A DNA stretch of 64,000 nt from Gemmatimonadaceae bacterium (GTDB taxonomy: Bacteria; Gemmatimonadota; Gemmatimonadetes; Gemmatimonadales; Gemmatimonadaceae): positions 1 to 64,000 of the forward strand of contig DASXKV010000068.1 of assembly GCA_036496605.1 (NCBI GenBank), in the 5' to 3' direction. The notes beneath the pieces are model-generated. The model had not been told where the DNA came from. It did not search any database and worked only from the letters and a program-made list of their open reading frames with translations. The position numbers and the translations under genes were made by a program. Below are positions 18,696 through 27,535 of the stretch, one piece after another. Position 1 is the stretch's first letter, and the number at the start of each line of letters is the position of its first letter.

Positions 18696-19430
18696 TCACG
18701 CGGTGTTGCCGGCATCCACGGTCAATGTGGTGCCCGTGATGTTCTTTGCCTTGTCGCTGAGCAGGAATGCGACGGCATTCGCGACGTCGTCGATTTCCGG
18801 CATTCGGCGAAGCGCGCTGCGTCGAGCAATCTTTTCTCGTTGTTGCTCCCCGAGATCGCCCGTCATGTCGGTATCGACGAATCCAGGCGCCACCGAGTTG
18901 ACAGTAATGCCGAGTGGCCCGAGCTCGCGGGCGAGTGACCGCGTGAATCCGAGCAGTGACGACTTCGTGGTGCTGTAGACCGACAGCCCGGAGTAGCCAG
19001 TCACGCTGACGATCGATGAGATATTGACAATCCGGCCACCCTGACCGCTCATCATCGATCGCACGACGTACTTCGTCAAAACGAGGGGCGACAAGGTGTT
19101 GATGCGCAGGAGGGTCTCAATGTCCCCGTCCTTCATCGTGGCGAGGACGCCACTCGTGCCGATGCCCGCATTGTTAACGAGCCCAAAGATCGGCCCGTAA
19201 CTCGTTCGAATATGCCTAACGAGCTCCGGCAGCTCGTTGATGCTTCCAAGGTCGGAGGGTACAAACTCGATCGAGCCACCCTCCGGGGATGCCGCTTGGT
19301 TCATCGCATCGGTAAGTGCCTCGCTCTGACGGCGCGCTACGGCGATTACGCGATGTCCGATGGCGCAGAGCGTCTTGGCAATCCCCAGACCGAGGCCACG
19401 GCTACCGCCGGTGACGATAACGTTAGGCAT
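18696..19430 (-). CDS. Short-chain dehydrogenase/reductase, FabG-like
   Basis: The 244-residue protein has the NAD(P) motif TGGSRGLG (7-14), NNAG (86-89), and the catalytic set Asn111, Ser139, Tyr152 and Lys156 (YSTTK). PGFVDTDMT and the C-terminal TGTTLTVDAG fit 3-oxoacyl-ACP reductases. It overlaps the adenylation gene by eight bases and lies two genes below a carrier protein, so it probably reduces a carrier-bound keto intermediate. Housekeeping fatty acid synthesis is less likely because no other fab gene is adjacent. Confidence 0.9.
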   Translation of the reverse strand: MPNVIVTGGSRGLGLGIAKTLCAIGHRVIAVARRQSEALTDAMNQAASPEGGSIEFVPSDLGSINELPELVRHIRTSYGPIFGLVNNAGIGTSGVLATMKDGDIETLLRINTLSPLVLTKYVVRSMMSGQGGRIVNISSIVSVTGYSGLSVYSTTKSSLLGFTRSLARELGPLGITVNSVAPGFVDTDMTGDLGEQQREKIARRSALRRMPEIDDVANAVAFLLSDKAKNITGTTLTVDAGNTA

Positions 19431-20829
19431 CGCGTCGCCCGAGCTTGCCGGAGGGTGTCACCGCGAGCGACGACGTGAAGCGTATCGACGCAGGCACCTT
19501 GTGCGCCGCCAGTGACTGACGGCACGCGGCCAGGATCTCGGCACGGGTGCTCTCGATCACCGCCGGCTCGAGTCCATTCTCACTGCCGGTGAGAACTACC
19601 TCGGCCGTGACGATTGTTCCGGTAATTGGACTCTTGCGTGCTTTGACGAGCGACATACGCACGCTCGGATGTCGATTGATGATGGCTTCGACTTCCTCGG
19701 GGTGGATCTTCAGGCCACCAACGTTGATGATTCCACCCCGTCGACCCGCGAAGAAGTATCGATCGCTGCGACGCTCGACGACATCGCCGGTGTCCACGAA
19801 CCCCTCCGCGTCGCGGAGCGACTCGCCGTGGCTCCCGAGATAGCGGAGCGCGGTGCGCGGGGAGCGGATTCGCAGAGTGTCATCTTCGACTCTGAGATCG
19901 ACGCCAGAATCGTTAGGTTCCAGGAAAGATGCCGGAAAACCAGCGAAGCCGTCGGTCACGTCGAACGCGACGCCGGCTTCTGTCGAAGCGAAGGCGTGCG
20001 CGACCCGTGCGTGCGGGAAGATCGACTGTAGGTGATCGATGATTGTTTGGTCCGCGATCTCGCCCGACAGGCGAGCATAAGTTGGCGAGAGTTCGCGTAC
20101 GAGGGGACTCATCAAGGCGCGTCGCCAATGCGACGGAGTGCCGGTGATGTGCGTGACGCGATGCTCACGTCCACGTGTCAGGAAATCTGTCGCGCTCTCC
20201 CCCGGTGCGGAGAGAAGCAGTGACCCGCCTCCAAGTAGGGCTCGAAGAAGTATCTGCAAACCACCGTAGCGCCGGATGTCATAGAACGTTGCCCATATGA
20301 GCGGCCCCGCGAGGCTTCCGGCGGGCTTGATTGCGTCACTCAGCGTTCCGAGCGTGTGCACGACCATCTTCGGCACACCCGTAGTACCGGACGTGAAGAG
20401 AATCCACTCCGTCGTCGCGTTTTCCGCTTCGCGGTTCGGCGCCGCTGGACGAAGATTCCGCTCGATCGAAACGATGTTTTCCACGCCGACACCCGAGAAC
20501 GCCTCGAGCGGGCGATCCGAAGCGATCGCATCGATCTGCGCCGTCGCAACGATGTAGGGGAGGTGCGCGTCGTCGAGGTCAGGCGGACAGAGCACGAGAC
20601 GCCGTGCGATTCCGTCCAGCTCGACGACTGCCAGCGCAAATGCGAGTTGGTCTGCCGTCGAGATCAGCACCGATCGACCGCGCAACTCCTCGAGGCGCCC
20701 GCCAAGGGCGGACGCTTGCGCGAGATCGGAAAGCGCGATCGTCGTGTCGCGCGCCCAGAGCAACCGGTCATTCTCGATGCCGGCGCGTCGGAACGATTCC
20801 CAGAGCGACGTGCTACTACGCACTCGCAT
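19423..20829 (-). CDS. Stand-alone AMP-forming acyl/aminoacyl ligase (adenylation enzyme)
   Basis: The 468-residue protein carries the ATP loop LFTSGTTGVPKMV (about 145-157), FASTEAG, DTGDVV, and the C-terminal catalytic lysine in PSGKLG (Lys462). It is short for the ANL superfamily; the N-terminal region is compact. Overlap by 14 bases with the upstream carrier-protein gene suggests it loads that protein with an acyl or aminoacyl group. It is not fused to condensation or carrier domains. Substrate choice cannot be read by eye. Confidence 0.87.
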   Translation of the reverse strand: MRVRSSTSLWESFRRAGIENDRLLWARDTTIALSDLAQASALGGRLEELRGRSVLISTADQLAFALAVVELDGIARRLVLCPPDLDDAHLPYIVATAQIDAIASDRPLEAFSGVGVENIVSIERNLRPAAPNREAENATTEWILFTSGTTGVPKMVVHTLGTLSDAIKPAGSLAGPLIWATFYDIRRYGGLQILLRALLGGGSLLLSAPGESATDFLTRGREHRVTHITGTPSHWRRALMSPLVRELSPTYARLSGEIADQTIIDHLQSIFPHARVAHAFASTEAGVAFDVTDGFAGFPASFLEPNDSGVDLRVEDDTLRIRSPRTALRYLGSHGESLRDAEGFVDTGDVVERRSDRYFFAGRRGGIINVGGLKIHPEEVEAIINRHPSVRMSLVKARKSPITGTIVTAEVVLTGSENGLEPAVIESTRAEILAACRQSLAAHKVPASIRFTSSLAVTPSGKLGRRDA

Positions 20830-21079
20830 TCTCGTACATCGTCTCGTACATCTTGACGAAATCGCCGAAGGTCACGGGGAACTGGGCATCTTCCGCCGCG
20901 GTGAACGGATCGATGCCGAGCGAGTCCTCGAGTCGAGCGACGACGATCGCGAACGCGAGCGAATCGAGTCCGGAGTTCATCAGCGAGCGATCGTCGGTGA
21001 GCGGCGCCAGCTTGTGACGCTGTTCGCTCGCAACCTGCTCGAATTGCGTCACGATAGTCGATCGGATGCTTGCAGACAT
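20816..21079 (-). CDS. Acyl/peptidyl carrier protein 1
   Basis: An 87-residue helical protein with the phosphopantetheine site Ser40 in SGLDSLAF. It overlaps the adenylation gene by 14 bases, which suggests they are partners. Acidic helix segments flank the Ser as usual. No phosphopantetheinyl transferase gene is in the window, so activation must come from elsewhere. This is one of three free-standing carrier proteins in the island and its flank. Confidence 0.9.
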   Translation of the reverse strand: MSASIRSTIVTQFEQVASEQRHKLAPLTDDRSLMNSGLDSLAFAIVVARLEDSLGIDPFTAAEDAQFPVTFGDFVKMYETMYENASA

Positions 21080-21131
21080 CGGAGAGTCCTCGGGGTTGTT
21101 CGGTGTGTAGGGGAAAGAAGAGCTGATACTG

Positions 21132-22580
21132 TCAAGCGGACGCAGTCGCTAGGCTCGGTTCCGGTCGGCACGCGTTCATCAAAGCGTCCACGAGCTCCCG
21201 AATGTCGTCCATGGTTGCTTCACCATGCGTTAGGCAGATTCTGATCACGTCGCGCCCTTCGTACTTCGCCACAGCTACCCATGCGCGCCCGGATGCGAGC
21301 ACTCGTGCGGCCGTGGTATGTACATCGGCGGCACTTGGGGGCGGCTCGACACAAAGGACAGCCAGGGTCGAGTCATTCGCGATGCGCCACTCTCGCTCGA
21401 TGAGCATGTCGCGTAAGCCAGCAATGAGATCGACGGAGCGCTCGACATGTTGCGCGTATCCGTCCCAACCAGCCGCAGCGAGCGACAGGAACAGGCGCAC
21501 GCCGAGGAAGCGCCGCGACCACTGGGCGGTGGTCACGTACGGATCAATAGTGACTGTGTTCGACGGCATGAATCCAGTGGACACCTGGAATGTTTTCGAC
21601 AAGATGAGTGGATCGCGGGTGATGAACATTCCGCAGCCCATCGTCGTCGCGAACCACTTGTGTGCATCGATGGTGACGGAGTTTGCGTGCTCGATGCCGG
21701 CCAGTGTGCCTCGCAGCCGCTCTGACGCGACCACCGCGCCACCCCATGCCGCGTCGGCGTGCAGCCACAGACCGCGATCGCGCGCGAGCTCGGCGCACCG
21801 CTCGATTGGATCGATCATGCCGGCGTTGGTCGTCCCTGCGGTCGCGACGATCAAGAACGGAACGCAACCGCGTGCCACATCTTCATCGAGCATTGTGGTG
21901 AGCGCATCGACACTCATACGGCCCGTGCCGTCCGTCGGCACTTGCCGAACCGCTGACCGACCGATACCTGCTTGGTGCCCGATTTTCACCCACGCGAGGT
22001 GGCTCTCACGTGAGATGTAGAACACAGGTGGTCCGCTGAACGAGCGCGCGCCCTCGGTGGCGAATCGATCGTTCGCATGGGTGAGCGCGCAGAGCACTGC
22101 AGTGTAGTTCGCTTCCGATCCACCGGAGGTGAAGTGTCCCGTGGTCTCCGGCGGCAATCCCGCGCGTCGCGCGATCGCACGAATCACGTGCGACTCGATC
22201 TCGACTGCGGCGGGCGATGTCGTCGCGGTCGCGAGTTGAGGGTTGAGGGCTCCCGTTATGCGGTCTCCACACAGCGCCGGGAATGTCGGGGCAGGATTGA
22301 AGAGCCCGAAGTACCGCGGATTTGTCATGTGAACGACGCCATGCTCGATCTGGTCAATCGTCCACGCGAGGACCGTGTCGAGAGTCCGCGGAGCACTGAA
22401 GTCGAAGTCCGCGAGCTCCGATCGCAGGCGCGTCATTTCCAGCGTGGGCACGACCGGTCCGGATGCAATACGGTCGTTGGCGCACAACAACTCGCGAGTC
22501 AGATAATCGTCCCAATGCACGCGCTCTTCGTGCGACGGAAAGAGTGCTGGAACGGGCGGCATCGGGTCGGAGGTGCGCAT
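21132..22580 (-). CDS. PLP-dependent group II amino acid decarboxylase family protein
   Basis: The 482-residue enzyme has the group II decarboxylase motifs: SGGSEANYTAVL (152-163), His194 stacking on PLP, HADAAWGG with Asp276, and the Schiff-base lysine Lys308 in IDAHKWF. Relatives decarboxylate aromatic amino acids, glutamate or 2,4-diaminobutyrate, or catalyse related oxidations. In exosortase-type glycan loci similar decarboxylases also occur. It lies 52 bases upstream of carrier protein 1 and 13 bases after the MetA-like gene, inside the nine-gene operon. An amine made from the pathway amino acid is a plausible product. Confidence 0.88.
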   Translation of the reverse strand: MRTSDPMPPVPALFPSHEERVHWDDYLTRELLCANDRIASGPVVPTLEMTRLRSELADFDFSAPRTLDTVLAWTIDQIEHGVVHMTNPRYFGLFNPAPTFPALCGDRITGALNPQLATATTSPAAVEIESHVIRAIARRAGLPPETTGHFTSGGSEANYTAVLCALTHANDRFATEGARSFSGPPVFYISRESHLAWVKIGHQAGIGRSAVRQVPTDGTGRMSVDALTTMLDEDVARGCVPFLIVATAGTTNAGMIDPIERCAELARDRGLWLHADAAWGGAVVASERLRGTLAGIEHANSVTIDAHKWFATTMGCGMFITRDPLILSKTFQVSTGFMPSNTVTIDPYVTTAQWSRRFLGVRLFLSLAAAGWDGYAQHVERSVDLIAGLRDMLIEREWRIANDSTLAVLCVEPPPSAADVHTTAARVLASGRAWVAVAKYEGRDVIRICLTHGEATMDDIRELVDALMNACRPEPSLATASA

Positions 22581-22593
22581 CTGGTCTATGGCC

Positions 22594-23592
22594 TCATACC
22601 GTCGGCACAGCGGCGCCGCCTAACGACAGCACCTCCGGCTCGCGTTGCGCGACAGTATGCTCCAGCCAGTTCGAGTAAAGTCGCACAGCCACGTCATGCC
22701 AGACATGCGCGGGCAACGCGTCGCGACCTGGAAACTCGTCGAGCAGCTCACGGATGCGTTGTCGCTCAGCGCGCTCTCGAAATGCATTCAACTCGTGTGT
22801 CGTGTCCTCGTCGAAGTAGCCGCGCGGTAGCTCCGGATAGCGATCCATCGTACCAGCGAGAAAGCGACCAACGTCGCGCCTGTATTCGCGGAACAAAGCA
22901 CCCGCGTCGTACTCAGGGTGTCCCTGGTAGAACAGGAAGGGCGTGCCGCGCCTCAGCACGAATGCATCGGCCCCGGCGTGCTCGGAGAACGAGAGGATTT
23001 CGTAGCCTGCGGCAAGGAGCTGATCTGGATCGAGCGTGTTGAGACGTGAATGTGGCATACGCCATGAGATGGGCAATCCGGCGAGCAGCGAACTCTCACA
23101 TGCCTTCGCGCACCGGAACACACCCGAGATCTTCGCGCCGAGTCTTTGTCGCTGGATACCGTGCAAGTGAAGCACCGCGGCGTGCGCCGCAAGGCAGGAC
23201 CAGACCGTCGGCGTGCCCGATTCACTTGCCCATTCGACGAGCCGGGTGAGCGATGGCCAATACACTTCCTCGGGAAGCGTGAGCGTGCGCGGCTCGGCAC
23301 CGGTGACAATGAGACCATCGAACCCGCCACTCCACAGCGACTCGATCGGCTCGTAATGCTCGGCGACATAGCGGCGGGCGCCCTCTCCACGGATCAGCTC
23401 AGGGAAAGAGAAGAGCCGGAGTCGAACATCGTACCGGGCACTCGCCGCGGCGAGCAGGTCGCTGAACTGCTGTTCGGTCGTTTCGAGAGCGGCGTCGGGC
23501 ATATTGTTCAACAGCGCGATCACGAGCGGCTCATGCCGCTCTTGATCGTGCGCGGTCCTAGCGCCGTTCGTCGGACGACGTGACGAGTTCAT
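22594..23592 (-). CDS. metA: Homoserine O-acyltransferase, MetA family
   Basis: The 332-residue protein fits the MetA (HTS) family: LLNNMPDAALETTEQQF near the N-terminus, the nucleophile Cys133 in WSCLAAHAA, and the catalytic pair His225 and Glu227 in GHPEYD. It transfers a succinyl or acetyl group from CoA to homoserine and so activates it for gamma-replacement. The usual CWGAQA around the nucleophile reads CLAAHA, a notable change. It overlaps the MetY-like gene by four bases (ATGA at 23589-23592). With MetY and the ThrA at 31228 it forms a homoserine-activation set. Whether it serves methionine or a special metabolite is open. Confidence 0.85.
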   Translation of the reverse strand: MNSSRRPTNGARTAHDQERHEPLVIALLNNMPDAALETTEQQFSDLLAAASARYDVRLRLFSFPELIRGEGARRYVAEHYEPIESLWSGGFDGLIVTGAEPRTLTLPEEVYWPSLTRLVEWASESGTPTVWSCLAAHAAVLHLHGIQRQRLGAKISGVFRCAKACESSLLAGLPISWRMPHSRLNTLDPDQLLAAGYEILSFSEHAGADAFVLRRGTPFLFYQGHPEYDAGALFREYRRDVGRFLAGTMDRYPELPRGYFDEDTTHELNAFRERAERQRIRELLDEFPGRDALPAHVWHDVAVRLYSNWLEHTVAQREPEVLSLGGAAVPTV

Positions 23593-24935
23593 TGCCCGGC
23601 CACCCGAGCGACTGGCGATCGTGTTACCCTCGCCACTCCCGGCAGTGCGCTCACCCGTGGCGGCACGGCGACGTCAAGCGCCTGATCGAGATCGGCGAGA
23701 ATATCATCGATGTGCTCGATGCCGATGCTGACCCGGATCATCTCAGGCTTTACCCCCGCCTTCAATTGCTCGGCGGTCGTCATCTGCCGATGCGTTGTCG
23801 ATGCCGGGTGACAGGCGAGTGACTTCGAATCGCCCAGGTTCACGACGCGCTTGATGAGCGATAACGCGTTGTAAAATGTCGTTCCCGCCGTTAGGCCGCC
23901 ACGGAGTCCGAACGTCATGATCGAGCACGCGCGCCCAGCGAGATATTTCTGAGTCAGCTGGTAGTACGGACTTTCCGGAAACCCGGCGTAGTTGACCCAC
24001 TCCACACGCGAGTCGTCGCGGAGGAACTCGGCGACTCGCTGTGCATTCTCCACGTGACGATCCATGCGCACCGCCACCGATTCGATTCCCTGTAGCAGAA
24101 GAAACGCGCTGAGTGGGGAGAGCACGGAGCCGAGCGTGCGCTGATAAACGCTGCGACACCTTCCTATGTATGCGGCGTCGCCAAAATGCTCGGTGTAAAC
24201 GAGGTCGTGATACGACGAGTCGGGCTCCGTGAACATCGAGAATCGCGAGCCGTACTTGGACCACTCGAACTTGCCCGCATCGACGATGATACCGCCCATG
24301 GTCGTGCCGTGACCGCCCATGAATTTCGTGAGCGAATGGAGGACGACATCGGCGCCGAACTGGATCGGGCGCAGCAAGACTGGAGTCGGGACCGTGTTGT
24401 CGACGATCAGCGGAACGCCATGCGTGTGCGCGACGGTCGAGAGGGCTTCGATATCGCACACGTTGCCAGCCGGATTGCCGACACTTTCGCAGTAGACGGC
24501 GCGAGTATTCTCGTCGATGAGTGCGTCGATTGCCTCGGGGCTGTCGTCCACCGCGAAGCGGACGATGACGCCCATTTTCGGCAGCAGGTGCGCGAAAAGC
24601 GTATACGTTGTCCCGTACAACTGCGGTACGGAGACAATGTTCGTTCCAGGTGCGGTCACGTTGAGCGTCGCAAAGTGCAACGCGGCCTGGCCGGAGCTGA
24701 CGCTCAACGCGCCTAGCCCCCCTTCCATCGCGGCGACGCGCCGCTCGAGCACGTCGCTCGTCGGGTTGCTAATGCGCGAGTAGCGGTAGCCGTCGACTTC
24801 GAGATTGAAGAGGGCGGCAGCATGCTCGGCGCTCTCGAACTCGTACGCTGCCGACTGATAGATCGGCACCGCCGTCGTCGGTGCACGACCGTCGGCCGTG
24901 TACCCGTAGTGAAGCGCGATCGTCTCCGGACGCAT
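23589..24935 (-). CDS. metY: O-acylhomoserine sulfhydrylase-like gamma-replacement PLP enzyme (MetY type)
   Basis: The ATG at 24935 is chosen: it overlaps the TGA of the upstream ligase gene and begins the family start RPETIALHYGY. Residues before it are an Arg-rich shadow. The 448-residue enzyme has YSRISNPTSDVLE, SSGQAALHF, YCESVGNPAGNVCD and the PLP lysine Lys204 in SLTKFMGGHG. MetY enzymes replace the acyl group of O-acylhomoserine with sulfide; relatives in secondary metabolism use carbon or nitrogen nucleophiles. Four-base overlap with metA shows coupled expression. Confidence 0.9.
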   Translation of the reverse strand: MRPETIALHYGYTADGRAPTTAVPIYQSAAYEFESAEHAAALFNLEVDGYRYSRISNPTSDVLERRVAAMEGGLGALSVSSGQAALHFATLNVTAPGTNIVSVPQLYGTTYTLFAHLLPKMGVIVRFAVDDSPEAIDALIDENTRAVYCESVGNPAGNVCDIEALSTVAHTHGVPLIVDNTVPTPVLLRPIQFGADVVLHSLTKFMGGHGTTMGGIIVDAGKFEWSKYGSRFSMFTEPDSSYHDLVYTEHFGDAAYIGRCRSVYQRTLGSVLSPLSAFLLLQGIESVAVRMDRHVENAQRVAEFLRDDSRVEWVNYAGFPESPYYQLTQKYLAGRACSIMTFGLRGGLTAGTTFYNALSLIKRVVNLGDSKSLACHPASTTHRQMTTAEQLKAGVKPEMIRVSIGIEHIDDILADLDQALDVAVPPRVSALPGVARVTRSPVARVAGQ

Positions 24936-25843
24936 CAGAGGGAGAGCGTGTCTCGCACTTCGGATGGCCACGCTTCGAGATCGAGGCCGTGCGTGGCGAA
25001 TAGCGCGATCGTCAGGCGATCGAGGCCGAACGCCGCGCACGCGGTGTGAGCGACGGCGCCGTCGTCGGTGCCGAGTCCCCACGTGGTACCGAAGTGATCT
25101 TGGTGATAATTGAAGCTCATGCACGCCGTCGGCGCTTCCTCCGAATTCACCGGCACGAGGAGCTCGAACTTGAGCGCTTGCTCAACCTGGTTGACGGCCA
25201 TCAGCTTGCCGGCGCGTCCGAAGAACGGATCGCTCGCGGGAGCGAGCGTGAAGGGCAGGCCCAGCTGATTCGCCATCTGCTCTGCCTTGGCCTTCCAGCT
25301 TTCGCGAAACGCGAACGCCGTCTCGGGTGCGCCAATGCAGACGTACTCGCGCATACGGAATGCCTGCATGCGACCGAGCTCCGACGATGTTTCGCGACGG
25401 AAGCAGTAGGACTCGACGTCGACGATCACACCGGTGCTCGCCACGTCGCCGCGCGCGGCGATGATCGGGTACACCTGGTAACAGGCGGCTGGCGTCAGCA
25501 CGAGATCCGTCGCCACGAGAGCGTCTACCCATTCCTGGCCGATCGCTTTCCCTTCAACGAGTGCTCGGATCTTCGCCTCCGTACCTGTCATCGTGCTCAC
25601 GCAGCCAAGCAGATGCGGAAAGCTCTTGAGGTAACCCGATTTCTCGAGCAGTGCACGACTCATTACTGGCGGGAAGCGCAGCACTTCCGTGCCCTCCGGC
25701 CGATTCCGCGTGATGAGCGCCGTTAGGCCGGCGATCACGTCTTCGAAAACACCCGTCCTGCCCTGCACACCGTTCGCCGCTGTCGGCTGCAGGATGGAGG
25801 AGGTGATAGCCTCGAGGCGTTCAGTAGATACTTGAGTCGACAT
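24935..25843 (-). CDS. Amino acid:[carrier protein] ligase (class II aminoacyl-tRNA synthetase homologue)
   Basis: This 302-residue protein resembles the catalytic core of an atypical seryl-tRNA synthetase without a tRNA-binding arm. Motif 2 is seen in YCFRRETSSELGRMQAFRMREYV and motif 3 in ACAAFGLDRLTIAL. Cys121 (AACYQVYP), Glu166 (MREYV) and Cys269 (HTACAAF) stand where amino acid:carrier-protein ligases hold an active-site zinc. Those enzymes adenylate a small amino acid and attach it to the phosphopantetheine arm of a carrier protein instead of tRNA. The gene is one base from the flavoprotein gene and overlaps metY. Carrier protein 2 at 27536, just across the divergent promoter, is the likely partner. 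Confidence 0.85.
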   Translation of the reverse strand: MSTQVSTERLEAITSSILQPTAANGVQGRTGVFEDVIAGLTALITRNRPEGTEVLRFPPVMSRALLEKSGYLKSFPHLLGCVSTMTGTEAKIRALVEGKAIGQEWVDALVATDLVLTPAACYQVYPIIAARGDVASTGVIVDVESYCFRRETSSELGRMQAFRMREYVCIGAPETAFAFRESWKAKAEQMANQLGLPFTLAPASDPFFGRAGKLMAVNQVEQALKFELLVPVNSEEAPTACMSFNYHQDHFGTTWGLGTDDGAVAHTACAAFGLDRLTIALFATHGLDLEAWPSEVRDTLSL

Positions 25844-25844
25844 C

Positions 25845-27047
25845 TCAGTCTCTCACGCGAGCAGGCACCTCGAACAGCAACAGCGAGCTTGCCGTACTGG
25901 CGAGGATGCGTTCGTTGTTGATCATGATCGCCGAAGACAACACGTCGCGCAGATTCCGAGCGACGCTGAATTCACCGTCGTTGCGATACCCCGAAAGTCC
26001 GCACGCTTGAAGCGCGCTCAGTACGATCTGAATCGCCATCTCCGACGAGTTCACCTTCAATAGGTTCATCCCCGCTTGGAAGTCGATTGCCTCGAGGCGC
26101 TCGCCATCCTTCGCTGCCTGCTCGTAGCTCGCCACCGCGGACGCGATCGTGCCGCGCAGCGCGCGAAGTGACATCATCGCGCGCGTGAAATGCGACGCGC
26201 CGGGAGCGGCCTGGCCGTTACTTCCCTGAGCCGCGCCCTTGCGCACGAAGCGGCGCGCATGTGCGACGGCGCCGGCGGCAATCCCACACCAGACACCACT
26301 CCACGTTAGGTGCGCGATCGGCACCATGCTCTGCGGATGAATGCGTTCATACGATTCTGGGATGACCTGCTCGGCGCCAGCGCTACCACGCAGCGTAAAG
26401 CCCGTGCTGCAGGTGCCGCGCATGCCCATCGTGTCCCACTCCTTGATCTTCTCGAGATCGTAGTCGCCCTTAACGAACGCCACGAGCACTTGATCCGAGG
26501 GCGTGGCATCGGCCGCGCGCCGCGCGGTGAGGAGGATACCATCCGCTTCGGCACCGTACGACATCACGGTGCCATTCTTGACCAGCGACATGCGGGAGCC
26601 ATCACGCTCCACGGCGCACGCGCTGGCGCGTACCGCGCCACCCATCTGGTTCTCTGTGGTGGACGACGCAAATAGCAGCTGCTCATCACAGAGTCGCCGA
26701 AGCAACTGCTGGTGCCACGGACTGCTGCGCGCGTGGCGCAGAAGGATGACAACCTGGATCTGATGCATCGCGAAGATCATCGCCGACGAGCCGCATGCCG
26801 CACCAAGCATGTAGCAGATATCCACCACATCTGAGACCGACGCGCCGTCGCCACCCAATTCTACGGGTACCAACATGCTCAAGAGCCGATGTTGCCGGGC
26901 CGCCGCGAAGGTCTCGTGCGGGAACCGGGAGTCGCGGTCTACGTCAGCTGCGTGCTCCGCGGCTGCCGCTGCTACGAATCGTGCGCGCGCGGACGGGTGA
27001 GCAGCGGGCGTATGCGTCACGGTATCGGGTGCATCCATGGTCTTCAT
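25845..27047 (-). CDS. Acyl-CoA dehydrogenase-fold flavoprotein
   Basis: About 400 residues with the fold order of acyl-CoA dehydrogenases: N-terminal helices, the FASSTTENQMGG flavin/substrate segment, EWDTMGMRGTCSTGF and a helical C-terminal domain ending CGLSGYRNDGEFSVARNLRDVLSS. Where classic members have the catalytic Glu in a YEGT-like motif, this one reads MINNERIL. It may therefore act on a carrier-bound aminoacyl substrate with another base, or be a flavin-dependent monooxygenase fed by the flavin reductase at 18213. The ATG at 27047 is preferred over a TTG at 27053. It is the first gene of the operon. Confidence 0.82.
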   Translation of the reverse strand: MKTMDAPDTVTHTPAAHPSARARFVAAAAAEHAADVDRDSRFPHETFAAARQHRLLSMLVPVELGGDGASVSDVVDICYMLGAACGSSAMIFAMHQIQVVILLRHARSSPWHQQLLRRLCDEQLLFASSTTENQMGGAVRASACAVERDGSRMSLVKNGTVMSYGAEADGILLTARRAADATPSDQVLVAFVKGDYDLEKIKEWDTMGMRGTCSTGFTLRGSAGAEQVIPESYERIHPQSMVPIAHLTWSGVWCGIAAGAVAHARRFVRKGAAQGSNGQAAPGASHFTRAMMSLRALRGTIASAVASYEQAAKDGERLEAIDFQAGMNLLKVNSSEMAIQIVLSALQACGLSGYRNDGEFSVARNLRDVLSSAIMINNERILASTASSLLLFEVPARVRD

Positions 27048-27535
27048 GCGCAACGCCTTGTGTTCAAGGGTTATACGGCGAGTTGTGGGCCATGTTACGG
27101 AGTGTCACGCGGACCTGTTGCACAAACGTGGATCGTGTGGATGATCCGAGACGCGGCTAATGCACGACGCAGACCGACATATGGCTCGCTCCCGGCTAGC
27201 GAGCGGTTACCGCGATCTCACTATTCTCAATCCAACGATCTTCAATGAAATGATGGCGTTGCGTCATGCGTGAAGCTCGGTGAGAGGCCTCGCGAGCAGG
27301 CTCAGGCGCCCCGCCAGTGCAACAGCGACTTGTGGCGTCCGGTCAACAGTTCATGGAGTCCTTGTCCGGGAATACCAAGGAAGGCACGGTGGCGCGCTCA
27401 ATGCACGAGGCGAGCGTCGTCAGATTCGCCATTGATAACGTGTCGCTGCCCTCTATTTTGACCGCAACCATCCTTCGGTCTGAACGCCGTGCACCAACCG
27501 CGATGCCGGTTGGCGCGTTCCACCAATGCATCCAA
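27048..27535. other. Divergent intergenic region of the biosynthetic island
   Basis: No gene is supported in this 488-base stretch between the flavoprotein and carrier protein 2 genes. It should carry promoters for both. The perfect seven-base dyad at 27184-27204 is the main structure. Confidence 0.5.
27184..27204. promoter_or_regulatory. Perfect inverted repeat, candidate operator
   Basis: GCTCGCT (27184-27190) and AGCGAGC (27198-27204) are perfect inverted arms around seven bases. The site lies about 140 bases upstream of the nine-gene operon and 330 upstream of carrier protein 2. No T-run follows. A role in control of the island is inference. Confidence 0.4.
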
